DNA of 64,000 nucleotides from Haemophilus parainfluenzae (GTDB lineage Bacteria; Pseudomonadota; Gammaproteobacteria; Enterobacterales; Pasteurellaceae), in contig NZ_QEPT01000002.1 of the NCBI RefSeq assembly GCF_003252755.1, positions 124,001 through 188,000 of the forward strand. The letters run 5' to 3'. Position 1 is the stretch's first letter. Each line of letters starts with the position of its first letter. Positions 30,925 through 41,000 of the stretch are shown one piece after another. Below the pieces are notes generated by a model. That model did not search any database. It was not told the DNA's origin and saw only the letters and a list, made by a program, of their open reading frames with translations. Position numbers and translations under genes: made by a program.

Positions 30925-31453
30925 CTGTATTTGTTTCAAAATTAAGAATTTTTATTGCTTTTGTCGGGCAAACACTTAGGCAAGCGCCACAACCATTACA
31001 GCTTTCTAAATCCAATACGGGTTTTGCTACGCCACCAAGTTGTAATCGAAAACGGATGGCATTCATCGGACAGCTATCTTGGCAACTTCGACATTCCACT
31101 CGATTTTCGGTTAGGCACTGCGTTGTAATCTCAACTTTATGTGCCCAAGGCTCTTCTTCTAATGAAAGAAAAATCGGTTGTTCGCAGACTAAAACACATT
31201 TTTGGCAGAAAGTGCATTCGCCTTTGTCAAATTGTATTTCAGGAAAGCCGCCATCGCCTTTTACGATAATTTGGGTTTCGCATACCAGTATGCAATCACC
31301 GCATCGAGTACATTTATCTGTAAAGTCTGCTTCGTTTACCGACCAAGGTGGACGTATAGCATTAATACCTTGAATTTTAGCGCTTTCAGAATGTAACGAT
31401 TGCAAAAACTGCCCACGTAATAACTGTCTGCGAGAAGGGTTCTCAATCGCCAT
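30911..31453 (-). CDS. napF: Ferredoxin-type protein NapF
   Basis: Cytosolic iron-sulphur protein that interacts with NapA before export. 180 residues with three or four 4Fe-4S motifs: CTRCGDCILVCE, CTFCQKCVLVCE, CRSCQDSCPMN and CNGCGACLSVCP. The N-terminus has SRRQLLRG, a Tat-like pair that is not followed by a hydrophobic core. It is the first gene of the nap operon; an FNR-type site lies 105 bases upstream. Confidence 0.94.
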   Translation of the reverse strand: MAIENPSRRQLLRGQFLQSLHSESAKIQGINAIRPPWSVNEADFTDKCTRCGDCILVCETQIIVKGDGGFPEIQFDKGECTFCQKCVLVCEQPIFLSLEEEPWAHKVEITTQCLTENRVECRSCQDSCPMNAIRFRLQLGGVAKPVLDLESCNGCGACLSVCPTKAIKILNFETNTDESI

Positions 31454-31510
31454 ATTTTTCTTTAAAATTCGGTATTTTCAGGGGGTGCATTATCTAGTTC
31501 TAATGATAAA

Positions 31511-31571
31511 ATAGTAACTACCTAAAAGGAGTAATTTTTAAAAAATATACACTTTTATTGAGTTAGATCAA
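31511..31571 (-). promoter_or_regulatory. nap promoter region with FNR-type site
   Basis: TTGAG-TTAG-ATCAA (31558-31571) matches the FNR consensus TTGAT-N4-ATCAA at nine of ten positions. Downstream on the minus strand lies TACTAT (31516-31511), a possible -10 placing FNR near -60. TACTCCT (around 31532) fits the NarP/NarL heptamer TACYYMT, without a clear mate. Anaerobic, nitrate-linked control would fit the operon. Confidence 0.65.
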
Positions 31572-31638
31572 GGATATTTTTAAAATATGTTATTAATGTA
31601 AATAAATTGTTAAGAAATAAGTGAAAATGATTATTAAA

Positions 31639-31659
31639 AAGGGCGGAAAGCCCGCCCTT
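31639..31659. terminator. Terminator after yggL
   Basis: AAGGGCGG (31639-31646) pairs with CCGCCCTT (31652-31659). On the minus strand it continues TTTTTAATAA, ending yggL before the nap promoter. Confidence 0.75.
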
Positions 31660-31675
31660 AAAAATATTTAAAACA

Positions 31676-32017
31676 TTATGCGTTTTTGGTTGGGTAATCC
31701 CACCAAATATCGAATAATTCGCTGATTTCGATTTGTTGTAATTTATTTTCTTCTAACCATTTTTTCACTAATTGACGATGGCTTTCATCACATTTACCGA
31801 TTTTCTCTAAGCAAACTAAGCCTTCCCAATGTAAATAGCCGCTACCTTCATAAGCTAAGCCGTTTGGTTGAATCACTTCAGCAATAAAACGATCAACGGT
31901 TTCATCGATAGTTTCGATGCTGGTGTCTTCAGCAAATTGCCAATTCACTAAAAAGCCCAATTCTTGGAACTCTGCTAAGTGAAGTTTTTTACGTTGACGT
32001 TGATTACGAGTTGTCAT
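31676..32017 (-). CDS. yggL: YggL family 50S ribosome-binding protein
   Basis: A 113-residue member of the DUF469/YggL family, a small protein reported to associate with the large ribosomal subunit. The basic N-terminus RNQRQRKKLHLAEFQELGF and the C-terminal half with WLEENKLQQIEISELFDIWW are family signatures. Encoded 48 bases downstream of trmB on the same strand, as in other gammaproteobacteria where these two genes sit together near mutY. Confidence 0.9.
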   Translation of the reverse strand: MTTRNQRQRKKLHLAEFQELGFLVNWQFAEDTSIETIDETVDRFIAEVIQPNGLAYEGSGYLHWEGLVCLEKIGKCDESHRQLVKKWLEENKLQQIEISELFDIWWDYPTKNA

Positions 32018-32065
32018 TTCAATGTTCTCCTATGTTAAGGTAATGGGTATAGTCATCATTGATAA

Positions 32066-32812
32066 TCATTTTTTCTTAAAGTATAAATCCCATACGCCGT
32101 GACCTAAGCGATGGCCGCGTGCCTCAAATTTTGTGAGAGGGCGGAAATCAGGACGTGGAATATAATCTTGTTCGGCAGTATTGATTAAGTTTTCATTCGC
32201 TGAAAGCACTTCGAGCATTTGTTCCGCATAGTTTTCCCAATCTGTTGCCATATGAATAAAGCCATTGGGTTGTAATTTTTGCACGACTTGTTCCACAAAG
32301 TGCGGTTGAACAATACGACGTTTATGATGTTTTGCTTTATGCCAAGGGTCAGGGAAGAAAAGCTGTAAACCGCCCAATTCTCCATCTTTCACACAATCAC
32401 GTAAAATTTCAGTAGCATCATGGCAAATCACGCGAAGGTTTCTCACGCCTTTTTCTACTGCATAAGCAATACAGGCTCCCACACCAGGCGTGTGCACTTC
32501 AATACCGAGATAATTTTTATCAGGATTCGCTTCCGCCATATCTACTAAAGATTTACCCATCCCGAATCCAATTTCTAATATAACGGGATTGGTATTGCCA
32601 TAAATCACGGCAAAATCAAAAGGGGCGTTTTGATAATCTAATCCAAGATCAGCCCAGTGATCGTTCATCATATTTTTTTGAAAATCACTTAAGCGACCTG
32701 TCCGCAACACAAAGCTACGAACTTTACGTTTATAACGACCATCTTCTGTAAATTCAGCCGTTTCAACGGTTTTACGTTTTTGATCAGCAAAGGTTTTTTG
32801 CTCTTCTGTCAT
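32066..32812 (-). CDS. trmB: tRNA (guanine-N7-)-methyltransferase
   Basis: Makes 7-methylguanosine at position 46 of tRNA with S-adenosylmethionine. 248 residues: a class I fold with [16 protein letters not shown] (cofactor loop), [12 protein letters not shown], and the diagnostic [22 protein letters not shown]-terminal [18 protein letters not shown] is also conserved. Divergent from priA; a gap of 113 bases holds promoters for both. Confidence 0.96.
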   Translation of the reverse strand: MTEEQKTFADQKRKTVETAEFTEDGRYKRKVRSFVLRTGRLSDFQKNMMNDHWADLGLDYQNAPFDFAVIYGNTNPVILEIGFGMGKSLVDMAEANPDKNYLGIEVHTPGVGACIAYAVEKGVRNLRVICHDATEILRDCVKDGELGGLQLFFPDPWHKAKHHKRRIVQPHFVEQVVQKLQPNGFIHMATDWENYAEQMLEVLSANENLINTAEQDYIPRPDFRPLTKFEARGHRLGHGVWDLYFKKK

Positions 32813-32925
32813 GGTTTTTATTCGCTCAATTAAAATTGGCGGCGATTATACACTAAAAGGCAAGGTTGCGGGATTTTTCCACCTAATTCCCGTATAATAG
32901 CGAAAATTTTTAATTGTTTTTTGTT

Positions 32926-35115
32926 ATGAATATTGTCCGAGTTGCATTAGCCGTACCGCTTCCCCGATTTTTTGATTATCTCTATTCGCCAGACTTGATG
33001 CTAATCGTTGGTGGACGCGTGTTGGTGCCTTTTGGTTCGCAAAAACGAGTCGGGATCGTGGTGGATTTGCCCGCTTCTTCGGATGTCGCAAAAGAAAAGT
33101 TAAAACCGATTATTGATGTACTTGATGCTGAATCACTTTTTAATTCCACAACTTGGGATTGGTTAGCTTGGTCGGCTAATTATTATCGTGCAGCATTAGG
33201 CGATGTGTTGTTTCAAGCGTTGCCAGTCAAACTCCGCAATGGAGAAAGTGCGGTTAAAAATGACCGCACTTTTTGGCGTATTACGGACCTTGGAAAACAA
33301 GCGTTAGAATCGGGTGAATTAAAACGCGCCAAAAAACAAATTGAAGCCTTAAATTTATTGCTAACGCAAGATTTAGAAAAAGGTAACAATGAAATCAGTT
33401 CCGCAATTTGGTCAGCCTTAAAGGGCAAAGATTATGTGGAAGAGATTATTGTGACTACTGAACAAAAAAGTTGGCAACAAGCTCTAGGGGATAATCCTTT
33501 AGTTAATCTTGATAATCGATTCATCTTAAATAAGCAACAAGCCCTCGCATTTAGCCAGTTGCTTTTCCAAGAAGGCTTTAATGTGTGGTTGTTAGAAGGG
33601 GTGACCGGTTCGGGCAAAACTGAGATCTATCTGCAGTATATTGAGGAAGTTTTAAAGAAAGGCAAACAGGTTTTAGTGCTTGTTCCTGAAATTGGACTTA
33701 CCCCTCAGACCGTGAGACGTTTCCAAGCTCGCTTTAATGTGGAAATTGATGTATTGCATTCCAACTTGAATGATACACAGCGCTTAAATGTTTGGGAACG
33801 TGCAAGAACAGGGCAAAGTGCAATCGTGATAGGGACGAGATCGGCACTTTTTACCCAGTTTTCAGATCTTGGCTTAATCATTTTAGATGAGGAACATGAC
33901 GGCTCGTTTAAACAGCAAGATGGTTGGCGTTATCATGCGAGAGATTTAGGTATTGTTTTAGCGCAAAAACTCAATATTCCTATTTTGTTAGGTTCTGCGA
34001 CTCCAAGTTTGGAAAGTGTGAATAACGTACAAAATGGCAAATACCATCATTTGGTGCTATCAAAAAGGGCTGGAAATGCGACCGCACTTCGCCAGTTTGT
34101 GATTGATTTAAAACATCAACGAATTCAAAACGGCTTATCCGAGCCGCTATTGAAACGTATGCAAGAACACTTAGAAAAAGGCAACCAAGTATTGTTATTC
34201 CTTAATCGACGTGGATTTGCGCCTGTGTTGTTATGTCATGAATGTGGCTGGATTGATGAATGTCATCATTGCGAAAAACCTTATACTTATCACCAACATC
34301 AGCGTGTTTTACGCTGCCATCATTGTGGCGCACAAAAAACAGTGCCGATGCAATGTGGTCATTGTGGTTCAACGCATTTAGTCACAACGGGGTTAGGCAC
34401 TGAACAACTGGAGGAAACCCTAAAAGCACGTTTCCCACAATATAATATTGCTCGTATCGATCGTGATAGCACAGCACGAAAAGGCAAGCTTGAAGGTTAT
34501 TTAGAGGATATTCAGCAAGGTAAAAGTCAGATTTTAATTGGCACCCAAATGTTAGCCAAAGGACACCATTTCCCGAATGTCACTTTGGTTGCTTTAGTGA
34601 ATGTTGATAATGCCTTGTTTTCCCTTGATTTCAGAGCCGAAGAGCGTTTAGCACAGCTTTATGTTCAAGTGGCGGGGCGCTCAGGCAGAGCAGAAAAACA
34701 GGGGGAAGTGGTTTTGCAGACGCATTATCCGGATCACCCGTTATTAACCACATTACTTGAAAAAGGTTATCAAGCCTTTGCAGAAGAAACCTTGAAGCTA
34801 CGTCATAATATGGGCTTGCCTCCATTTAGTTTCCAAGCGTTGTTTAAAGCACAATGTCGTCATTCTGAAGAGGCGGAAAATGCATTGTCGCAATTGGCCT
34901 CTTTCTTCTATGAACAAAAAATTGAAGGTTTGCAAGTGTTGGGTCCAATTCCTGCTCCGTTCAGCAAAAAAGCAGGGCAGTATCGTTGGCAGTTATTATT
35001 ACAACATGCCTCTCGGAAACAATTACAGACAGCATTGAGTCGATATTCACCAGAGCTGATAAAGTCTTCTCAAGTGCGGTTGATTTTAGACGTAGATCCA
35101 TTGGATTTGAGTTAG
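32926..35115 (+). CDS. priA: Primosomal protein N' (replication restart helicase)
   Basis: Recognises stalled forks and reloads the replisome; a 3'-5' helicase. 729 residues from the ATG at 32926 (MNIVRVALAVPLPRFFDY), the family start. Domains: N-terminal 3'-DNA-binding domain (about 1-100), helicase with GVTGSGKT (about 225-232) and DEEHD, zinc motifs (CHECGWIDECHHC, CHHCGAQKTVPMQCGHCGS) and QVAGRSGRAEK. TATAAT occurs 29-34 bases upstream of the ATG. Its coding sequence contains a facing pair of uptake signals at 33246-33271. Confidence 0.97.
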   Translation: MNIVRVALAVPLPRFFDYLYSPDLMLIVGGRVLVPFGSQKRVGIVVDLPASSDVAKEKLKPIIDVLDAESLFNSTTWDWLAWSANYYRAALGDVLFQALPVKLRNGESAVKNDRTFWRITDLGKQALESGELKRAKKQIEALNLLLTQDLEKGNNEISSAIWSALKGKDYVEEIIVTTEQKSWQQALGDNPLVNLDNRFILNKQQALAFSQLLFQEGFNVWLLEGVTGSGKTEIYLQYIEEVLKKGKQVLVLVPEIGLTPQTVRRFQARFNVEIDVLHSNLNDTQRLNVWERARTGQSAIVIGTRSALFTQFSDLGLIILDEEHDGSFKQQDGWRYHARDLGIVLAQKLNIPILLGSATPSLESVNNVQNGKYHHLVLSKRAGNATALRQFVIDLKHQRIQNGLSEPLLKRMQEHLEKGNQVLLFLNRRGFAPVLLCHECGWIDECHHCEKPYTYHQHQRVLRCHHCGAQKTVPMQCGHCGSTHLVTTGLGTEQLEETLKARFPQYNIARIDRDSTARKGKLEGYLEDIQQGKSQILIGTQMLAKGHHFPNVTLVALVNVDNALFSLDFRAEERLAQLYVQVAGRSGRAEKQGEVVLQTHYPDHPLLTTLLEKGYQAFAEETLKLRHNMGLPPFSFQALFKAQCRHSEEAENALSQLASFFYEQKIEGLQVLGPIPAPFSKKAGQYRWQLLLQHASRKQLQTALSRYSPELIKSSQVRLILDVDPLDLS
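33246..33276 (+). repeat. Facing uptake signals inside priA
   Basis: AAGTGCGGT (33246-33254) faces ACCGCACTT (33263-33271) across eight bases, followed by TTT. In frame, these bases encode part of the Ser-Ala-Val and Arg-Thr-Phe residues of PriA. The layout matches a terminator hairpin although it lies inside a gene. Confidence 0.75.
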
Positions 35116-35214
35116 CAAAAATTCCCTAGAAAAATGCACGACTTTTCAGTAGAATTAAGAGTTTTGTATACTCAAAGTTTAAGTTTAATTTATCGAATAT
35201 TTTAGGATTTTATC

Positions 35215-36078
35215 GTGGCTCATCGAGATTTTGCCGGTCGAAGCGGCTCAAAGAATAAAAAGAAAGCAAAGAAAAGTTTTAATCGTAATACCTTAATTGG
35301 TCTTGCATTGGTCGTGGTATTGGGATTTGGTTTAGGGCTTTACTTCTTAAAAAACAAAACACCTGAACCTGTAGTTGCGACGACGGTCCAACCAGAAAAA
35401 ACACAACCGAAAAGTGTGTTGCCAAATCGTCCTGAAGAAGTGTGGCACTACATTAAAGAATTAGAAACCCGCACAGTGCCAGTGGACAATAATCCCTCTT
35501 CTGTTGAAAAAAATATGCGTTTGACGGAAGAACAACGTCAAGTGCTGATTCAGATGGAAAAAGAGCAAAAAGCAGCAGAAGAAGCGAAAAAATTAGAAGC
35601 TCAACGTAAAGAGCAAGAAGCAGCGAATGCAGAAAAAGCCGTAGCTCAAGCACAACAAGCTCAACCAACACAGACAGCTCAAGCTCAGCCAGCTCAACAA
35701 ACAGCAAAACCAGAAGCGAAAAATCCTGAGCCAGTTAAAAAGCCTGAACCGCCGAAAAAAGCGGAAGTGGTAAAAGCTGAACCGGTAAAAACAGAACCCG
35801 CTAAAACGGAGCAACCGAAAAAAGTAGAACCTAAACCCGCTGAACAGCAAGTACAGGCTGGCGGTAAAAAATTTGGTTTACAATGTGGTGCATTTAAAAA
35901 TCGTGCACAGGCAGAAAGCTTACAAGGTCGTCTTGCGATGGCAGGCGTAAATGCACAAATTGCGACAAGTGAAGAATGGAACCGCGTACGTGTAGGACCA
36001 TTTGGTAGTCGAGATGCAGCAACAGCAGCACAAGATAAAGCAAAATCAGTAGCGAGTTGCGTTGTGATTGGAATGTAA
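35215..36078 (+). CDS. ftsN: Cell division protein FtsN
   Basis: Activates septal peptidoglycan synthesis at the divisome. 287 residues: short basic cytoplasmic part (KKKAKKS), one membrane helix (about 26-45), a long Gln/Ala/Pro/Lys/Glu-rich periplasmic linker (about 100-205) and a C-terminal SPOR domain (about 208-287, FGLQCGAFKNRAQAES). The start is GTG, as in E. coli, with AGGA ten bases upstream. It follows priA, as in E. coli, and ends at an uptake-signal terminator. Confidence 0.93.
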   Translation: MAHRDFAGRSGSKNKKKAKKSFNRNTLIGLALVVVLGFGLGLYFLKNKTPEPVVATTVQPEKTQPKSVLPNRPEEVWHYIKELETRTVPVDNNPSSVEKNMRLTEEQRQVLIQMEKEQKAAEEAKKLEAQRKEQEAANAEKAVAQAQQAQPTQTAQAQPAQQTAKPEAKNPEPVKKPEPPKKAEVVKAEPVKTEPAKTEQPKKVEPKPAEQQVQAGGKKFGLQCGAFKNRAQAESLQGRLAMAGVNAQIATSEEWNRVRVGPFGSRDAATAAQDKAKSVASCVVIGM

Positions 36079-36088
36079 TTCAGAGTTT

Positions 36089-36121
36089 AAAAGTGCGGTT
36101 AAAAATAACCGCACTTTTTTT
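36089..36121 (+). terminator. Uptake-signal inverted-repeat terminator after ftsN
   Basis: AAAAGTGCGGTTA (36089-36101) pairs with TAACCGCACTTTT (36106-36118) around AAAA, and T continues after it. Confidence 0.85.
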
Positions 36122-36156
36122 ATATTTTCACTTGCCAAAAAACGAAAAATCAATAA

Positions 36157-36185
36157 AATGAACATTCATTCATTTTTGATGTTCA
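36157..36185 (+). promoter_or_regulatory. Candidate AcrR operator
   Basis: Nested dyads lie 50 bases before the TetR-type gene: AATGAA-CA-TTCATT (36157-36170) and TGAACAT...ATGTTCA (36159-36165 with 36179-36185). This sits where TetR-family regulators usually bind to repress their own efflux operon. Binding is inferred. Confidence 0.55.
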
Positions 36186-36234
36186 TCTTAAATGACCTTT
36201 CTCATATATAACCCTAAGAATTTAATTTTTTATT

Positions 36235-36813
36235 ATGCGACAAGTAAAAGCCTCTAAAACGAAGCTTGATGTCAGCGAGCAGATCTTTGATGCAACAGAT
36301 CGTCTTATGGCAAAAGAAGGATTACATTATCTTTCTATGCATAAGTTAGCCAAGGAAGCTGGCATCGCAGCGGGTACGATTTATCTTTATTTTAAGAGTA
36401 AAGACGAGTTATTAGCACAATTTGCTCGTCGAGTGTTCAATAAGTTTGCTGTGGCGATTGAAGAAGGTTTTGATGAAAGCCAATCTTTTTTCGAGCAATA
36501 CAGAAAAATGTGGTGGAATATTTGGCATTTTCTTCAAGAAAATCCAACGATTCTGTTAAACATGAACCAATATCGATCTTTACCAGAGTTTATTGAAACC
36601 TGCAAAGAAATGGAGCATTCGTGTTGGGATCAGTTTTGTCTCAAGGGACAAGCCGCAAATGTGTTAGCTGATTTAGATCCTCACATGTTATTTTTGCTGA
36701 GTCTTAAAACGGCAATAGTTTTAGCCTCAGATATCAAGTTTCTCGGTACGGCAGTAACCGATGCGATGTTAGAATCTGTCATTGAACGCTCTTGGCGTGC
36801 AATTCAGAAGTAG
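36235..36813 (+). CDS. acrR: TetR-family regulator of the efflux operon
   Basis: A 192-residue transcription repressor. The N-terminal helix-turn-helix is clear (residues about 25-55: YLSMHKLAKEAGIAAGTIYLYFKSKDELL). The rest is a helical ligand-binding domain of normal TetR length. It directly precedes the acrA-acrB pair on the same strand with a 30-base gap, so it is probably an autoregulated first gene of the efflux operon. Direct inducers cannot be told from the sequence. Confidence 0.88.
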   Translation: MRQVKASKTKLDVSEQIFDATDRLMAKEGLHYLSMHKLAKEAGIAAGTIYLYFKSKDELLAQFARRVFNKFAVAIEEGFDESQSFFEQYRKMWWNIWHFLQENPTILLNMNQYRSLPEFIETCKEMEHSCWDQFCLKGQAANVLADLDPHMLFLLSLKTAIVLASDIKFLGTAVTDAMLESVIERSWRAIQK

Positions 36814-36843
36814 TCATTTTATTGTCTTAATGGAGTTTTCCAA

Positions 36844-38040
36844 ATGAGTATAACTCAAACTAATAGACCAAAGCGTTCACACGTTTTCTTTTTGAAATTA
36901 GCGTTAGGCGTATTTGTGTTAATTTTTGCAGCAATGATTTTTCTTAATCAAATGAAGGCAAAAGGCATTGCTGATTTCTTGGCAAATAAACCAGAAACAG
37001 CCTCTCCTGTGACTGCAATGACAGTTAAGGCTTCAGAATGGACGCCAATCATTGAAACGACAGGTCTTGTTCGTCCAAATCAAGGGGCGATGTTAAGCGC
37101 TCAAAGTGCAGGAACGGTGTCTAAAGTGCTCGTACAAAATGGTCAGAGCGTGAAAAAAGGGGATTTGTTAGTTGAGTTAGATAGCTCAGTTGAGCGTGCA
37201 AGCTTACAAGCCGCACAAGCTCAGGTGGTGTCATTACGTCAAACTTATCAACGTTATGCAAATCTTGCGGGCAGTGGGGCAGTTTCTCGTCAAGAATTAG
37301 ATAATGCAAAAGCAGCTTATGAAGCACAAGCGGCAAATATTGAATCATTAAAAGCAACCATTGAACGTCGCCAAATCGTGGCACCATTTGATGGTAAAGC
37401 GGGTATTGTAAAAGTAAATGTCGGTCAATACGTTTCAAACGGTGCTGAGATTGTGCGTGTTGAAGATCGTTCTTCCATGAAAGTAGATTTTGCCATTGCG
37501 CAAAATCTATTAGATAAATTGCATATCGGTCAAAAAGTAACGGCTACCGCAGATGCGCGTAAAGGTGAAACTTTTGCCGCAAAAGTTACAGCAATTGAAC
37601 CGGCAATTAATTCTTCAACCGGTTTAGTGGATGTTCAAGCAACATTTGAGCCGGAAGATGGTGCAAAATTATTATCCGGTATGTTTACTCGATTAAATGT
37701 CGCGTTACCAACTGAACATAACCAAATCGTCGTGCCGCAAGTAGCGGTGAGCTACAACATGTATGGCGAATCGCTTTATATTTTGACCGCACTTTCCGAT
37801 GAAGATATTGAGAAATTAGGCGGCGCAGAAAAAGCAGCAAATATGTACCGTGCAAAATCAATCACTGTATTTACGAAAGATCGTCAAGGTATTTATGCAC
37901 AATTAAAAGGCGATGAAGTTAAAGTCGGCGATAAAATTGTGACCGGCGGTCAGCAAAACTTAAGTAACGGTGCATTAGTCTCTGTTGCAGATAAAGCGGG
38001 CGTAGGTACTGAACAACCTGCGAATAAAACGAATCTTTAA
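36844..38040 (+). CDS. acrA: Efflux periplasmic adaptor subunit
   Basis: Membrane fusion protein linking an RND pump to an outer-membrane channel. 398 residues with an N-terminal membrane helix (about 16-35) and no lipobox, then biotinyl-lipoyl halves (GTVSKVLVQNGQSVKKGDLLVELD and GKAGIVKVNVGQYVSNGAEIVRVED), an intervening hairpin of coiled helices (about 115-180) and beta-barrel and membrane-proximal parts. Thirteen bases separate it from acrB. No tolC homologue is visible in the window. Confidence 0.93.
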   Translation: MSITQTNRPKRSHVFFLKLALGVFVLIFAAMIFLNQMKAKGIADFLANKPETASPVTAMTVKASEWTPIIETTGLVRPNQGAMLSAQSAGTVSKVLVQNGQSVKKGDLLVELDSSVERASLQAAQAQVVSLRQTYQRYANLAGSGAVSRQELDNAKAAYEAQAANIESLKATIERRQIVAPFDGKAGIVKVNVGQYVSNGAEIVRVEDRSSMKVDFAIAQNLLDKLHIGQKVTATADARKGETFAAKVTAIEPAINSSTGLVDVQATFEPEDGAKLLSGMFTRLNVALPTEHNQIVVPQVAVSYNMYGESLYILTALSDEDIEKLGGAEKAANMYRAKSITVFTKDRQGIYAQLKGDEVKVGDKIVTGGQQNLSNGALVSVADKAGVGTEQPANKTNL

Positions 38041-38053
38041 TTAGGAAAAGCGA

Positions 38054-41000
38054 ATGAAATTTACCGATATATTTATTCGTCGTCCTGTTTTGGCGGTTTC
38101 GATTAGCTTGTTAATCATTATTTTAGGATTACAAGCGATCTCGAAATTGGCTGTGCGCGAATATCCGAAAATGACCACGACGGTGATTACGGTGACCACT
38201 GCATATCCAGGGGCGGATGCGAACTTAATTCAAGCGTTTGTTACTTCCAAAATTGAAGAGGCGGTAGCGCAAGCAGATAATGTGGACTATATGTCTTCAA
38301 GCTCTAGCCCAAGTACGTCAACTGTCACCGTAAAAATGAAATTAAATACGGATCCGAATGCGGCCTTGGCAGATGTTTTAGCTAAAGTTAACTCAGTTCG
38401 TTCTGAATTACCAAGTGGTATTGAAGATCCAACGATTTCTTCATCAACCGGTGGTTCGGGGATTATGTATATTAGTTTCCGTTCTGACAAGCTTGATGCA
38501 AGCCAAGTGACTGACTATATTCAACGCGTAGTCAAACCTCAGTTCTTTACTGTAGAAGGGGTGGCGAGTGTGCAGATCTTTGGTGCATCTGAGTACGCAC
38601 TTCGTATTTGGTTAGATCCAGAAAAAATGGCGGCTCAAAACCTTTCTGCCACACAAGTGATGTCCGCATTATCAGCGAATAACATTCAAACAGCAGCAGG
38701 TAATGATAATGGCTATTTTGTAACCTATAAAAACAAAGTAGAAACCACGACAAAATCGGTTGAAGAATTAGGTAACTTAATTGTGACGTCTAACGGTGAT
38801 AAGTTAGTACGTTTACGCGATATCGCTGATATTGAATTAAATAAATCAAGTGATAGCTCACGTGCGGTAGCGAATGGCGCAGATTCCGTTGTATTAGCGA
38901 TTAATCCAACTTCGTCAGCAAACCCATTAACGGTAGTTGCGAAAGTGCGTCCGCTATATGACAGTATTAAAAATAATCTGCCGGATGCTATTGAATCTGA
39001 CATCTTATATGACCGTACAATTGCGATTAATAACTCCATTAATGAAGTAATCAAAACGATTGTTGAGGCAACGCTGATCGTGTTGGTGGTGATTACCATG
39101 TTTATTGGTTCATTCCGTGCGATGTTAATCCCGGTTATCACCATTCCGATTTCATTAATTGGGGTAATCATGTTGCTTCAATCATTTGATTTCTCTATTA
39201 ACTTGATGACTTTGCTGGCATTGGTTCTAGCCATTGGTTTGGTGGTGGATGATGCGATTGTGGTATTGGAAAACGTAGACCGCCACATTAAGTTAGGTGA
39301 AACACCATTCCGTGCGGCGATTATTGGTACGCGTGAAATTGCCGTTCCGGTTATTTCCATGACTATAGCCTTGATTGCGGTATATTCTCCAATGGCGTTA
39401 ATGGGCGGTATTACGGGTACGTTGTTTAAAGAGTTTGCTTTAACCCTTGCTGGAGCAGTATTTATTTCCGGTATCGTAGCATTAACGCTTTCACCAATGA
39501 TGACCAGTAAATTGCTAAAATCCAATGAGGCTCCAAGTAAATTGGAACAACGAGTAGAGCATACCCTTAGTAAAGTGAATGCAGCTTATGCGTATGTACT
39601 TGATTTGGTGATGGTAAACCGTAAATGTATGTTGATGTTTGCGGCGATTATCTTTGCAACCTTACCCGTGTTGTTTAAATCGCTTTCGAGTGAATTAACA
39701 CCAGCAGAAGATAAAGGGGCATTTTTAGCGATTGGTTCAGCACCGTCTAACGTAAACGTGGATTATGTGCAAAATGCGATGGCACCTTATCAAGAGATTT
39801 TAAAAAATACGCCAGAAGTGCAGTTTGCTATGACAATTTCAGGCGCACCAACTTCTAACCAATCTTTAAACGTCATTACGTTAAAAGACTGGAAAGAACG
39901 TTCAAAAAGCCAAACAGCTATCATGAATGAGTTGAATGAAAAAGCGAAATCTATTCCTGAAGTGTCTGTACAAGGCTTTGCGTTCCCAGAAATTGATACA
40001 GGGGAGCAAGGTCCTCCAATTGGTTTTGTGATCAGCACATCACAAGACTACGGTGATTTAGCAAATGTGGCGGGTAAATTCTTAGAGGATATGCAAAAAT
40101 CCAGCAAGTTCGTTTATACCAATCTCGATCTTAAATTTGATACCGCTCAAATGCGTATTAAGATCGACCGTGAAAAAGCGGGGACTTACGGTATTACAAT
40201 GCAACAAATCAGCCGTACATTAGGGAGTTTCTTATCTGCCGCAACTATTGAACGTGTGGATATTGATGGTCGAGCTTACAAAATTATTTCCCAAGTAAAA
40301 CGTGACAATCGTTTATCTCCGGAAAGTTTTAATAAGTATTACATCACCGCAGCAAATGGTACCTCTGTTCCATTAAGCAGCTTGGTAACGGCTACATTGG
40401 AACCGCAACCAAGTACATTGCCTCGTTTCAGCCAGTTAAACTCTGCGGTGATTAGTGCTGTACCGATGCCAGGTACTTCAATTGGTGATGCGATCCAATG
40501 GTTACAGGACAATGCGAAAAATACGTTACCACAGGGTTATAACTATGACTTTAAAAGTGAAGCGCGTCAGTTAGTACAAGAAGGTAATGCACTTGCTGTA
40601 ACGTTCTTACTTGCGGTAGTGATTATTTTCTTAGTCTTGGCGATTCAGTTTGAATCAATTCGCGATCCAATCGTGATTATGATTTCCGTACCGTTAGCCG
40701 TGAGTGGTGCGTTATTAGCCTTAAATGCCTTTGGATTTGTAGGGATTGCTGGAACGACACTCAATATCTACTCACAAGTGGGTTTGATTACCCTGGTTGG
40801 TCTTATTACGAAACACGGTATTTTGATGTGTGAAGTAGCGAAAGAAGAGCAGTTAAACCACGGTAAAACGCGTATTGAAGCGATCACTGAAGCGGCTAAA
40901 GTACGTTTACGTCCAATTTTGATGACTACCGCTGCGATGATTGCAGGTCTTGTACCGTTGCTTTATGCAACAGGTGCAGGTGCGGTATCTCGTTTCAGTA

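Noticed and set aside
25099-31453. Possible novelty in the nap operon order
   Set aside because: napFDAGHBC is the known order in Haemophilus; only the longer NapG tail is slightly unusual.
32044-32062. Fur-like box (TGATAATCATT) between trmB and yggL
   Set aside because: Only the central 11 bases match; the outer parts do not, and neither gene has an iron link.
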